Shown here: piece by piece, positions 1 to 9,200 of the stretch | Position numbering within the stretch: position 1 is the stretch's first letter | Layout of the letters: each line of letters begins with the position of its first letter | The notes under the pieces: generated by a model | The model's database searches: none | What the model was told of the DNA's origin: nothing | The model's input: the letters and a program-made list of their open reading frames with translations, nothing else | Assembly: GCA_934177795.1 (NCBI GenBank) | Contig: CAKPPS010000015.1 | Location: forward strand, 1-32,593 | Source of the DNA: an uncultured Clostridia bacterium | GTDB taxonomy: Bacteria; Bacillota; Clostridia; TANB77; CAG-508 | Reading direction: 5' to 3' | DNA: 32,593 bases | Made by a program: the position numbers and the translations under genes

Positions 1-82
1 ATCTTACAATAAGATATAATGTAACACTTATTTATATTGTATTTTTATCAAATAGAATTTACTTTTTCAATTGACCATTTTA

Positions 83-94
83 TGTGAATTCACA
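83..94. promoter_or_regulatory. perfect 12-bp palindrome upstream of the pfkA promoter
   Basis: The bases TGTGAATTCACA form a perfect 12-bp palindrome about 18 bases upstream of the candidate -35 box of the phosphofructokinase gene. This position suits an operator or activator site, but the half-site spacing does not fit the usual CRP or Rex consensus. No regulator can be assigned. Confidence 0.3.
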
Positions 95-112
95 ATAAAT
101 TAGAAAAAGATG

Positions 113-140
113 TTGTATTTTTTTCTAATATTGGTATAAT
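113..140 (+). promoter_or_regulatory. sigma-A-type promoter for pfkA
   Basis: A -35-like TTGTAT (113-118), a 16-base spacer and a perfect extended -10 (TGGTATAAT, 132-140) precede the phosphofructokinase gene. An inverted repeat (TTAGAAAAA at 100-108 and TTTTTCTAA at 120-128) straddles the -35 region and could be an operator. Confidence 0.6.
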
Positions 141-185
141 AGGAAAAGAGAAAATTCAAAGAAAACAAAGAAAGGAATGAGTTGA

Positions 186-1328
186 ATGTTAAAAAAAGTA
201 GCAATATTAGCAAATGGAGGAGACGTAGCTGGATTTAATGCAGTAATAAGAGCAATAAAAAAAACCTGTGAAACAAATGGAATAGAATGTTATGGATATA
301 TTGATGGATATAGAGGATTAGTAAAAAATGATTACATAAGATTAGATGGAAATAATTTAGCTTCAGGAATATTACCTAAGGGAGGGTCTATAATTGGTTC
401 ATCAACAAATGCAATTGTATTTCATTATAAAGTAGAGCATGAGGATGGAACTGTTACTTATGAAGATTTATCAGATAAATGTGTTCAAAATGTCGAAGAG
501 GCAGGATTTGATTGTGTGTTTACATTAGGAGGAGACAGCACACAAAAGTCTGCAAGAGATTTATATTTAAAAGGAATTAATACAATCGGAGTTCCAAAAA
601 CTATAGATAATGATGTGGCTTGTACTGATATAACATTTGGGTACAATACAGCTGTACATGTAGCTACAGAGGCAATAGACAGACTTCATACAACAGCCGA
701 AACACATGATAGAATTATGGTATTAGAAGTTATGGGAAGGTTTGCAGGTTGGATAGCTTTAGAATCAGCTATTTCTGGTGGTGCAGATGTAGCATTAATA
801 CCAGAGATTCCTTATGATATTAATAAGGCAGCAGAAGCAATAAATAAAAGAAAAGCAGCAGGGAAAAAATTTAGTATAGTTGTAGTATCAGAGGGAGCTC
901 ATCCTATAGATGAACAAGCTGTATCACATTCAGCGGAGGGAATCGATGAACATGCTGGAATTAGTATAAAATTCGGAGGAGAAGGAACTAGAGTTGCAAA
1001 AAAATTGCAAGAGTTAACAGGATTAGAATCAAGATGTACAATTTTAGGATATATGCAAAGAGGTGGAATTCCAACAGCTTATGACAGAGTATTATCAACT
1101 AAATATGGAGCAAAGGCAATGGAATTAGCAATGGAAGGAAAATTTGGAGTATTAACTGTTATAAAAAATGGAAAATTAGATTGTGTTCCATTAGAAATTG
1201 TAGTTGGAGAAAATAAAGAAATAGGAGCTGTACAAGGTGGAACTGCAGAAAGTAATGTAAGATATGTAACAATGGATCATGAATTAGTAAAGACAGCAAG
1301 AGATATAGGAATATGTCTAGGAGATTAA
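186..1328 (+). CDS. pfkA: 6-phosphofructokinase with atypical phosphoryl-donor motifs
   Basis: This 380-residue cytoplasmic enzyme phosphorylates fructose 6-phosphate to fructose 1,6-bisphosphate in glycolysis. Family marks are the N-terminal GGD loop (residues 11-13, here GGDVAGFN rather than the usual GGDAPGxN), GGDST (115-119), PKTIDND (137-143, holding the catalytic TIDND), MGR (183-185) and a C-terminal QRGG segment (291-294). The two positions that usually separate ATP-using from pyrophosphate-using enzymes are mixed: the residue after GGD is Ser, neither the Gly of ATP enzymes nor the Asp of PPi enzymes, while the residue before TIDND is Lys, as in PPi enzymes. The donor therefore cannot be called. 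The ATG at 186 follows an AAAGGA ribosome site at 171-176. The gene has its own promoter and is followed by a terminator, so it appears monocistronic. Confidence 0.92.
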   Translation: MLKKVAILANGGDVAGFNAVIRAIKKTCETNGIECYGYIDGYRGLVKNDYIRLDGNNLASGILPKGGSIIGSSTNAIVFHYKVEHEDGTVTYEDLSDKCVQNVEEAGFDCVFTLGGDSTQKSARDLYLKGINTIGVPKTIDNDVACTDITFGYNTAVHVATEAIDRLHTTAETHDRIMVLEVMGRFAGWIALESAISGGADVALIPEIPYDINKAAEAINKRKAAGKKFSIVVVSEGAHPIDEQAVSHSAEGIDEHAGISIKFGGEGTRVAKKLQELTGLESRCTILGYMQRGGIPTAYDRVLSTKYGAKAMELAMEGKFGVLTVIKNGKLDCVPLEIVVGENKEIGAVQGGTAESNVRYVTMDHELVKTARDIGICLGD

Positions 1329-1339
1329 TATAAAATATT

Positions 1340-1383
1340 AAAAGATGTCAGTTGAGTTTTATAAACTTAAAGACGTCTTTTTT
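1340..1383 (+). terminator. intrinsic terminator of pfkA
   Basis: AAAAGATGTC (1340-1349) pairs with GACGTCTTTT (1372-1381) with one G-U pair, and the 3' arm runs into a six-T tract. It lies 12 bases after the pfkA stop codon. Confidence 0.85.
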
Positions 1384-1414
1384 GTTACAATTATATTACA
1401 TTTTGACTTTTTTA

Positions 1415-1443
1415 TTGTTATAGAAAAATATTATTGGTATAAT
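1415..1443 (+). promoter_or_regulatory. promoter for the FIST-domain gene
   Basis: TTGTTA (1415-1420), a 17-base spacer and an extended -10 TGGTATAAT (1435-1443). A second TATAAT lies at 1449-1454. The TTGGTATAAT string is identical to that of the pfkA promoter. Confidence 0.6.
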
Positions 1444-1476
1444 TTGGGTATAATAAAATACGAAGGAGGAATTATT

Positions 1477-2643
1477 ATGTTAAAATCAAATGTAGCATGG
1501 AGTACAAATGAAGATAGTTATACACAAGGAAAAGAAACTGCAAAAAAAGCAGTTATAGATTTAATTCAAACAAAGGTAGCATTTCTATATACATCTGTAG
1601 ATTGTGATGTAAAAAAAGTTTTGGAAGGAGCAAAATCAGAACTTGGTACAGCACCAATTATAGGATGTACATCAAGTGCTGGAATTATAGTACCTGATGG
1701 ATTTATTTCTTCTGAAAATGGATTTACAGGAATTTTAGCAATAGGAGATCCTGATACAGATGTTAGTGTTGCTGCTTCAGAAAGAGGAAGTGACCCTAGA
1801 GAAACAGGAAGAAAAGTAGCCATAGAAGCTATGAAAAAATCAGGAAGAAATGATTTACCAGATTATTTTTATATGGTTGCATCTCCAGCAGAAGAAGAAT
1901 TTTATATAAAAGGTATTGAAGACATAATAGGTAGAGTTCCTGTCTTTGGAGGAAGTGCCGCAGATAATACTGTTGAAGGAAAATGGAGCATATATACAAA
2001 TGATACTATTTTTTCAGATGGTGTTGCAGTAGCATTTTTCTATACAGATAAAGAAATAAAAAATGAATTTACAGGAGAATATCATGAAACTGTTAATTCA
2101 GGAGTGATTACAAAGATTAATGGAAATAGGACTTTAGTAGAAATTGATGGAGTTCCTGCTATAAAAAAATATTCTGCTTGGACAGGAAAGAAAATTAAAG
2201 ATTTAGAAGGAAGCAATTTGCTAGTATCAACAATAACAGCTCCATTAGGAGTTAAAGATAGATTGGGTGACTTAATTGCTATTCGTCATCCAATGTATGG
2301 AAATGAAGATGGTTCTATGAATATTGGTGCTAACTTATCCGTTAATACTGCTATAATTCAGATGGAAGCATCTATAGATGAATTAATAGATTCAACAGGA
2401 AGAACAATGAAACAATTAAAAAAACAAATGAATGATGATATAGGAGCATATCTATTGGTACATTGTGGAGGAAGAAGATTAGGAATTGGAGATAGAATAG
2501 ATGAAGTAGCCAAACAACTAAAAAAAGAAGCAAATGGAGTGCCATTTATTACTGTTTTTACTTTTGGAGAGTATGGAGTAAAAGATCATGGAGCAAATAC
2601 TACAGGTGGTTTAATGTTATCATTTACAGCTTTTTCAAAATGA
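1477..2643 (+). CDS. FIST-domain ligand-sensing protein
   Basis: The 388-residue product resembles FIST (FIST_N plus FIST_C) proteins, soluble modules thought to sense small ligands such as amino acids. An N-terminal half has the family pattern of a GCTSS turn, then ERGSDPRETGRK and a VFGGSAAD segment typical of FIST_N. A C-terminal half carries RHPMYGNEDGSM and ends in a glycine-rich segment (GEYGVKDHGANTTGG) typical of FIST_C. No output domain (methyl-accepting, GGDEF or kinase) is attached, so it is a stand-alone sensor. The reading frame stays open upstream to 1345, but that extension lies inside the pfkA terminator. The ATG at 1477 has an AAGGAGGA ribosome site at 1463-1470 and a promoter just upstream. 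No terminator separates it from the aldehyde dehydrogenase gene 102 bases downstream, so they may be co-transcribed. The ligand is unknown. Confidence 0.75.
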   Translation: MLKSNVAWSTNEDSYTQGKETAKKAVIDLIQTKVAFLYTSVDCDVKKVLEGAKSELGTAPIIGCTSSAGIIVPDGFISSENGFTGILAIGDPDTDVSVAASERGSDPRETGRKVAIEAMKKSGRNDLPDYFYMVASPAEEEFYIKGIEDIIGRVPVFGGSAADNTVEGKWSIYTNDTIFSDGVAVAFFYTDKEIKNEFTGEYHETVNSGVITKINGNRTLVEIDGVPAIKKYSAWTGKKIKDLEGSNLLVSTITAPLGVKDRLGDLIAIRHPMYGNEDGSMNIGANLSVNTAIIQMEASIDELIDSTGRTMKQLKKQMNDDIGAYLLVHCGGRRLGIGDRIDEVAKQLKKEANGVPFITVFTFGEYGVKDHGANTTGGLMLSFTAFSK

Positions 2644-2745
2644 AGAGCAGGGAAAAAACCACAAACAAATGAAAATTTTATAAATATGAATAAACTAGTA
2701 AAAAGTATAAATGACAAAAATATTAAAGAGGAGGCTAGTAATAAT

Positions 2746-4179
2746 ATGAAAAATTTAATAGGATATGAATGGAAAGAAGCTTCAAATGGAGCAAAAATAG
2801 AAGTTGTAAATCCTGCGACTCAAGAATTAATTGATACAGTTCCAAATGTTACTGAAGAAGATGTAAATGAAGCTGTTAAAGTAGCAGAAATCGAACAGAA
2901 AAACTGGGAAAAAGTATCAATTTATAAAAGAGCTGAAATTTTATATAAATTTGTAAATTTAGTAGAAGAAAATAAAGAAAGATTAGCAATACTTTTGTCA
3001 AATGAAACAGGGAAACCTATAAAAGAGGCTAGAGCAGAAATAGCAAATGTAAAAATAGGAATAAGAGGATTTGTTGAAAGAGCAAAACACTTATATGGCG
3101 AAAGCATTCCTGCAGGAGCAGAAGCTGGACAAGAAAAAACAATGCAAATAACAAAAAGATATCCAATAGGAGTTATTGCTGCAATAATACCATTTAATTT
3201 TCCAAGTGACTTATTCTGCCAAAAAGTACCACCAGCATTGATGATGGGAAATAGTATAATTGTAAAACCATCAAATTATAATCCACTAACATTAATAGAA
3301 TATGTAAAATTGATGTTAGAAGCAGGAGTTCCAGCTGGCTGTATACAAATATTAACAGGAGATGGACCAACAGTTGGTCAAGCATTAGCAAGACATCCAG
3401 GAGTACATTTAGTATCTTTAACAGGAGGAACAGCAGCAGGAATTCAAACTATGGGAACAGCTTCAAAAAATTTGACACATGTTATGTTAGAGCTTGGAGG
3501 AAATGATGCATTTATTTTCTTAGAAGATGGAGATATGGATTTAGCAGTAAAAGAAACTATATGGGGAAGATTATATAATGGCGGACAAGTTTGTTGTGCA
3601 AGTAAAAGATTTTTAATCCATAATTCAAGAAAACAAGAATTCATTGAAAGAATGAAAGCGGTTATAAGCAATTTAAAAGTTGGAAATCCAATGAAAGAAG
3701 ATACAGATATGGGACCAATGATAAATATTAATGCAGCTAAAAGAATAGAAGAACAAGTAAATGAAATGGTTGCTAAAGGAGCTAAAGTAGTATGTGGAGG
3801 AAAACGAGAAGATGCATATTATTATCCAACAATCTTAGACAATGTAACTAAAGATATGGAAGTTGCTAAAGATATGGAAATATTTGGACCAGTAATTTCT
3901 GTAATAGGATTTGATACTGAAGATGAAGCCATAGAAATAGCTAACCAATCATCTTATGGATTATGTGGATGTGTTATTTCTAAAGATTATTCAAAAGCTG
4001 TAAAATTAGCTGATAGATTAGAATGTGGTGGAGCAGTTGTAAATGGAGCAAGCTTCTATCGTTCATTCGAAATGCCATTTGGTGGATGGAAACATTCTGG
4101 AATAGGAAATGAAGGAGTAATGACTACTTTACAAGAAATGTCAAGATTAAAAACAATTGTATTAAAAAATATATTATAA
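2746..4179 (+). CDS. NAD(P)-dependent aldehyde dehydrogenase
   Basis: A 477-residue aldehyde dehydrogenase superfamily enzyme that oxidises an aldehyde to the acid with NAD(P). All key residues are visible: oxyanion Asn151 (PFNFP), cofactor-binding Lys174 (VKPS), general base Glu249 (LELGG), nucleophile Cys283 (NGGQVC) and Glu378 in the EIFGP motif. Full length is normal for the family. The frame is open from 2686, but that first ATG has no ribosome site; the ATG at 2746 is preceded by AAAGAGGAGG (2725-2734) and gives the usual N-terminus, so I chose it. Two genes downstream lies a FucO-like lactaldehyde reductase, making lactaldehyde or another short aldehyde a reasonable substrate guess. 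Succinate-semialdehyde or glyceraldehyde-3-phosphate activity cannot be excluded from sequence alone. Confidence 0.88.
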   Translation: MKNLIGYEWKEASNGAKIEVVNPATQELIDTVPNVTEEDVNEAVKVAEIEQKNWEKVSIYKRAEILYKFVNLVEENKERLAILLSNETGKPIKEARAEIANVKIGIRGFVERAKHLYGESIPAGAEAGQEKTMQITKRYPIGVIAAIIPFNFPSDLFCQKVPPALMMGNSIIVKPSNYNPLTLIEYVKLMLEAGVPAGCIQILTGDGPTVGQALARHPGVHLVSLTGGTAAGIQTMGTASKNLTHVMLELGGNDAFIFLEDGDMDLAVKETIWGRLYNGGQVCCASKRFLIHNSRKQEFIERMKAVISNLKVGNPMKEDTDMGPMININAAKRIEEQVNEMVAKGAKVVCGGKREDAYYYPTILDNVTKDMEVAKDMEIFGPVISVIGFDTEDEAIEIANQSSYGLCGCVISKDYSKAVKLADRLECGGAVVNGASFYRSFEMPFGGWKHSGIGNEGVMTTLQEMSRLKTIVLKNIL

Positions 4180-4235
4180 AAAGAAAGGATGGCATGATAT
4201 ATTATCAATCATAATGTATTATGTAAAATAATAAG

Positions 4236-4958
4236 ATGAAAAATAAGAAAACGAGAGTAATTATTATAAGTGTTATTTTAGTGTTAATTATAGGAATTGC
4301 GATTTTTTGTGTTGTAAAAAACAGAAATACAGGGGATAGCAATCAAACAACAGGATTAGCAAAAATATATGAAAAGATGACAAAAAATAATGTATATAAA
4401 ATATCTTTTGAGTTAAATGAAGATAGTAAATATACAATTTCAAGAAAAGATAATAAAGCAAATATTGATACTTATAATAACGGAACACATATAGCTGAGA
4501 CTGTAAAAGATGGAAACACATATTATTTGATATATAGTACTAACACATATTATGAATATGAAAACAATGATACAGAATTAACACAATTAACAGATGAAAT
4601 AAATGAAATTATTACAAATAATCAAGACCCAGCTAAAGGTGAAGAAGATATTGATGGTAAAAAATATAAATATGAAGAATATAAGGATATATCATATTTT
4701 GCATTTAATATAGATGAAGATACTGTAAATAAAGAAGTTAGCACAAAATTTTACTTTAAAGGAGATAAATTACAATATATAAAAACTAAAATTGGAGATA
4801 AAGAAGAGTTAGTAAAAGTAGATTTATCTTATGATGTAAAAGAAGATGTTTTTGAAATACCGTCAGACTTTAATAATGGAGCTGAAAGTACAGTAACAAC
4901 AGAAAACACAGAAGATGCAGAGACTGCAGAAAATACAATTGATAATACAATTGAATAA
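4236..4958 (+). CDS. membrane-anchored hypothetical protein
   Basis: The 240-residue product starts with a short basic stretch and one hydrophobic segment (about residues 8-27) with no lipobox-like LxGC, so it should be an N-terminally anchored extracytoplasmic protein. The exported part is charged and beta-strand-rich, loosely like LolA-type lipoprotein-carrier folds (inference, not a motif match). It ends in a Thr/Glu/Asn-rich tail. The start is weakly supported: no good ribosome site precedes the ATG at 4236, whereas an AAAGGATGG site about 45 bases upstream faces a six-codon mini-ORF at 4193-4213. It sits 56 bases after the aldehyde dehydrogenase gene and 21 bases before the alcohol dehydrogenase gene, so it is probably in the same operon. 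I do not recognise its function. Confidence 0.7.
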   Translation: MKNKKTRVIIISVILVLIIGIAIFCVVKNRNTGDSNQTTGLAKIYEKMTKNNVYKISFELNEDSKYTISRKDNKANIDTYNNGTHIAETVKDGNTYYLIYSTNTYYEYENNDTELTQLTDEINEIITNNQDPAKGEEDIDGKKYKYEEYKDISYFAFNIDEDTVNKEVSTKFYFKGDKLQYIKTKIGDKEELVKVDLSYDVKEDVFEIPSDFNNGAESTVTTENTEDAETAENTIDNTIE

Positions 4959-4979
4959 AAAATAAGGAGGATTTTTAAA

Positions 4980-6131
4980 ATGTCAGAAAGATTTGTTTTA
5001 AACGAAACATCATATTTTGGAAAAGGTGCAAGAGAAGAACTTGCTGGTGAAATAAAAAAAAGAGGATTTAAAAAAGTATTTTTAGTTAGTGATAAATCAT
5101 TAGTTGAAGCAGGAGTAACCAAAAAAGTTGAGGAGGTTTTAGAAAGTGCAAAAATTCCTTATGAATTATATGATGAAATAAAACCAAACCCAACAATCAA
5201 AAATGTAACTGATGGAGTAGAAGCTTGTAAGAAATCAGAAGCAGATATAATTGTAGCTGTTGGAGGAGGATCAAGTATAGATACATCAAAAGGAATATCA
5301 ATAGTAATGACAAACCCTGATAGAGCAGATATAAAATCATTAAATGGACTTTCAAATACAGTAAATAGAGGAATGCCAATTATTGCTCTTCCAACAACAG
5401 CTGGAACAGCAGCAGAAGTTACTATTAACTATGTTATAACAGATGAAGAAGCAGAAATAAAAATGGTATGTGTTGACCCTAATGATATACCAATATTAGC
5501 AATTATAGATTCAGAATTAATGGCTTCAATGCCAAAAGGATTAGCAGCAGCAACAGGAATGGATGCATTAACACATGCACTTGAAGGATATATTACATTA
5601 GCTCATAATGAAATGTCAGATATGTTTCATATAAAAGCAATAAAAATGATATTTAAATATCTAGCATCAGCAGTTAATGAAAAAGAACCAGAAGCTGTAG
5701 AAAAAATGGGAATGGCACAATATATAGCAGGAATGGGATTCTCAAATGTTGGACTAGGAATATGTCACTCAATGGCTCATCAATTAGGAGCTGTTTACGA
5801 TACACCACACGGAATTGCTAATGCAATGTTATTACCATTAGTTTTAGAATATAATGGGGAAGTATGTGTTGAAAGATATAGAGAAATACTAGAAGAATTA
5901 GGATATCCAGCAAGTAAATATACAAAAGAAGAAGTTATAAAAACATTAGTAAATAAAGTAAAAGACTTATCAGAAGAAGTAGGAATTACAACTACAATAA
6001 AAGATTATGGTGCAAAAGAAGAAGATTTTGAAATGCTTGCAGAAAAAGCAATGAAAGATCCTTGCAAACCAGGAAATCCAAGAGAAACATCTAAAGAAGA
6101 GTTTATAGAATTATTCAGAAAAGCAATGTAA
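4980..6131 (+). CDS. fucO: iron-dependent alcohol dehydrogenase, lactaldehyde reductase type
   Basis: This 383-residue group III alcohol dehydrogenase reduces an aldehyde with NADH. It closely parallels E. coli FucO (lactaldehyde to 1,2-propanediol) along its whole length, for example PTTAGTAAEVTINYVITDEE (139-158), VDPNDIP, GYIT and AGMGFSNVGLG. The nucleotide loop GGGSS (95-99) is present. Metal ligands are Asp195 and His199 (GMDALTH), His263 and His277 (DTPHG), all intact. The ATG at 4980 follows a strong AAGGAGG site (4964-4970). It closes the metabolic operon and is followed by an intrinsic terminator. The context suggests disposal of lactaldehyde or a similar aldehyde during sugar fermentation. 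No fucose or rhamnose catabolic genes are in the window, so the physiological substrate is inferred from similarity only. Confidence 0.88.
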   Translation: MSERFVLNETSYFGKGAREELAGEIKKRGFKKVFLVSDKSLVEAGVTKKVEEVLESAKIPYELYDEIKPNPTIKNVTDGVEACKKSEADIIVAVGGGSSIDTSKGISIVMTNPDRADIKSLNGLSNTVNRGMPIIALPTTAGTAAEVTINYVITDEEAEIKMVCVDPNDIPILAIIDSELMASMPKGLAAATGMDALTHALEGYITLAHNEMSDMFHIKAIKMIFKYLASAVNEKEPEAVEKMGMAQYIAGMGFSNVGLGICHSMAHQLGAVYDTPHGIANAMLLPLVLEYNGEVCVERYREILEELGYPASKYTKEEVIKTLVNKVKDLSEEVGITTTIKDYGAKEEDFEMLAEKAMKDPCKPGNPRETSKEEFIELFRKAM

Positions 6132-6139
6132 TATAAATT

Positions 6140-6176
6140 AAAAAAGCGTATTGTTAATAAAGCAATATGCTTTTTA
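6140..6176 (+). terminator. intrinsic terminator after fucO
   Basis: An A-rich 5' arm ending AAAAAGCGTATTG pairs with CAATATGCTTTTT (one G-U pair) around a nine-base loop, ending in a T tract. It separates the metabolic genes from the giant surface protein gene. Confidence 0.85.
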
Positions 6177-6225
6177 TAATAAGCAAACAGCTTGAAATAA
6201 AGCTTAAAGTTATTTATACAAAATA

Positions 6226-6254
6226 TTGTTTTTTTTTACTGTATATGATAAAAT
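6226..6254 (+). promoter_or_regulatory. candidate promoter for giant surface protein A
   Basis: TTGTTT (6226-6231), a 17-base spacer and TAAAAT (6249-6254), with an upstream TG giving an extended -10. The start codon at 6290 would be about 30 bases from the predicted transcript start. Confidence 0.5.
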
Positions 6255-6289
6255 CAAAAAGAATAATTAAGATAAAAAGGAAGAAAAAG

Positions 6290-9200
6290 ATGAATAAAAA
6301 AGATTATAAGTTAAAGAAAAAAAATAATAAAAAAAGAAAACCAAAATCAATATTTTTTGTTGCATTATTTAGTTTTCTAGTGATAATTTTATTAATAACA
6401 TATATAATTTATCTAAGATTTATACCTTATGCAACTATGGAATATAGTGGATATGCAGTTTCAGGAAAAGAAATAGCAAATAATTTATTAAATACTAATT
6501 TCGATGTGGACCATAATATTAAAGCATTAAAGGTTAATGATCAAGACCAAATCTATGAAAATTTAAATTCTTTTTATTTGGGAGCGAGCAAAAAAGACAA
6601 TATCAATTTAAATTATCCAATATATATTAATAATTCTATAGCTTTATATAATTTATCATCTAAAATAAAATTAATAACAGATGATTTTCAAGAAATGCAA
6701 GGATATAGTGGTACAACGTTAACTTCAGGTGAATTATATAATGCGAATACATTACAAAGGGCAGATTATTATGATTACATATTATTAAAAAATGAAGATA
6801 ATTTGTATATAAATACTAAAGGATTTAAAATTCAAACTAATTTAAATGAATACAAAATAAATATGAATAGTATTATAAATTTTACTAATGATTTTATAAC
6901 ATATTATTCATTAAATAATGACCAATTTGTTTATCATAAAATATTAGATGTTGATGAAAATTCTATAATTACAGTAGATGATTATAATAGAAAGTATACA
7001 TATAAAGATTTTCTTATTAATTTAGGAATTACTAAAGAAAAAACTCCAAGTAGTGAAGAAACTACTAAAGAAGAAAAACAAGAAAATAAAACTAAAAATG
7101 AGACAGCAAATAAAATTCAAAATACAACAGATGTAGAAGAAACAGAACAAGAAACTATACCAGAAAATACAACAATTATAGAAAATTCAACAGAAAAGAA
7201 AGATGAAGAAAAGAAAGAAGAAAATAATAATCAAGTAGAGAATATTTGGATTAAACCAACTGTAACAGCAGAAAATTTTACAGCAAATGTGTATACAGCT
7301 CGTACAAATATAAAAATAGAAGACCCAAGTAGAGTAATTAATAAGGCAATAACATTTACTTTTTATAAAGATGATGAAATAGCATTTAGAGCATCTAGTT
7401 TAAGTTCAGGAGAATTAAGTGTAACGAAATTGTTACCAAGTACAACATACAAAATAGTAGGAACATATCAATATAGAAATAGAGAAGGAAGTTTAATTGA
7501 AAATACTGTATTAGAGCAAGAAATAACTACTAAAAGTGTAGAAAGCTTGAATTCTATTGAATTAGGATTTGAAAATGGACAAATATATTCAAATAAGATA
7601 GAATTATTAAATTTACATATCAATTCAGATATTAATGATGAAGCAATTGCAGGCGTTTCTAAAGCGGAAATATTGATAAATAATGCTAAATATGCATTAG
7701 ATTCAACAACACTAAGAAATTTATTAAAGGGAGAAAGTATAAAATATCAATCAACAGAAGGAGTAAAATCTAATAGTACATGTAATTACGAAATAAAATT
7801 TTATGATACAGCTGGAAATGAAATGGATTTAAAAAATAACAAAGGAGGCACAGTTACATCTAAAAAAGTACCGTCAACTAAAATCAAAGTATCAGCACAA
7901 GAAATCATATCTGTTAATATAGTGTCAACTTTAATAAATGAAGATAATGTTGATATAAATAATTATAGATATATACTTTATTCTGATAATGGCGAAATAA
8001 TAAAAAGAGATGCTATACAGGAAGGAAAATCATTAATTTTTAATGACTTAGATTCACAAAGAACATATACAATAAAAATATATGCTGATTTTGATATTTC
8101 TGATGGAAAAGGTATGCAATATAATCAAGAAATAGGAAATAGTACTTTTACAACAATGCCATTAAGTAAATTAGGAAATTTGAAGTTAGATGTTTCTTAT
8201 GATGTTGATACAGATATAACATGTAATAGTATTAATTTAAAGGTAGCAATAAATACAAGTAAAACAGATGAAAGACTAATAAAAATTTTAAAAAATGTAA
8301 ATTTATCTATAAGAGATGAAAAAAACAAAGAAATAGAGTCAATAGACTTAAATGATATATTAAGTTTATCGTCTGAAGATGGAGTAAAAAGCTTAATAGA
8401 AAATTTGCAGTCAAATACCAAATACAATATAGTAATTACTGCAAAAGCTTTACAAGGTAGTAAAGAAGAAAACATCTCAACTACATATACGTTAAATAGT
8501 TTTTTAACTAATAAATTACCAGCATCTATGAAAATAAAAAATGTAATAGCAACAAATAATTTAATAGATATGGATATATATGTAGAAGATGTAGACCATA
8601 GCTGTTTAGAAGATATTATTACAGCAAGATTATTAGATAGTTATGAAAAAGAATTTTTGCCAGATATAGAGCCTGATAATATAAAGTCTAATACGCAAAT
8701 TCCAACAAATCAATGGATAAGATTAACATATACAGGATTAACCCAAAATGAAACTTATACATTTAATACAGAGGCTGTATCTTATAATGAAACTAATGAT
8801 ATAAGTAAGGTACAAAATAATTATAAAATAGGAACTACTAAGATTGTAACATCTGGATTAGCTGGTAATGTTGAATTAACAGGATTAAAAAGAGAAAAAC
8901 AAGAAGCAAAATCGAATTTAATAGATGTAAAATCTGAAAATAATTGGTATTCACAATGTTTTGATGCTTTAGAAACTGATTATCAATTAGATGAAGCTAA
9001 CAATGTTAATTTTAAAGTGTTGCCTAAATATAATTATGGAAAAACCTATACAGAAGATGATAATAATATTAATTTGAAATTATTATCAAATCAGTGTTAT
9101 GTTTATGATTTGTCAGAATATGCAGGACAAACAGTTACATTATCATTTGGTGCAAAAGTTACAGAGCAAAATGCTAAAGTATATTTGCAACAAGGAAAAA

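Noticed and set aside
1345..1476. N-terminal extension of the FIST protein
   Set aside because: The extension begins within the pfkA terminator stem and overlaps the promoter; the ATG at 1477 has an AAGGAGGA site.
2686..2745. 20-residue N-terminal extension of the aldehyde dehydrogenase
   Set aside because: There is no ribosome site at 2686, and the start at 2746 gives normal family length.
6167..6289. 41-residue N-terminal extension of protein A
   Set aside because: It starts inside the terminator of fucO and upstream of the predicted promoter; the ATG at 6290 has a ribosome site and gives a normal basic-then-hydrophobic start.
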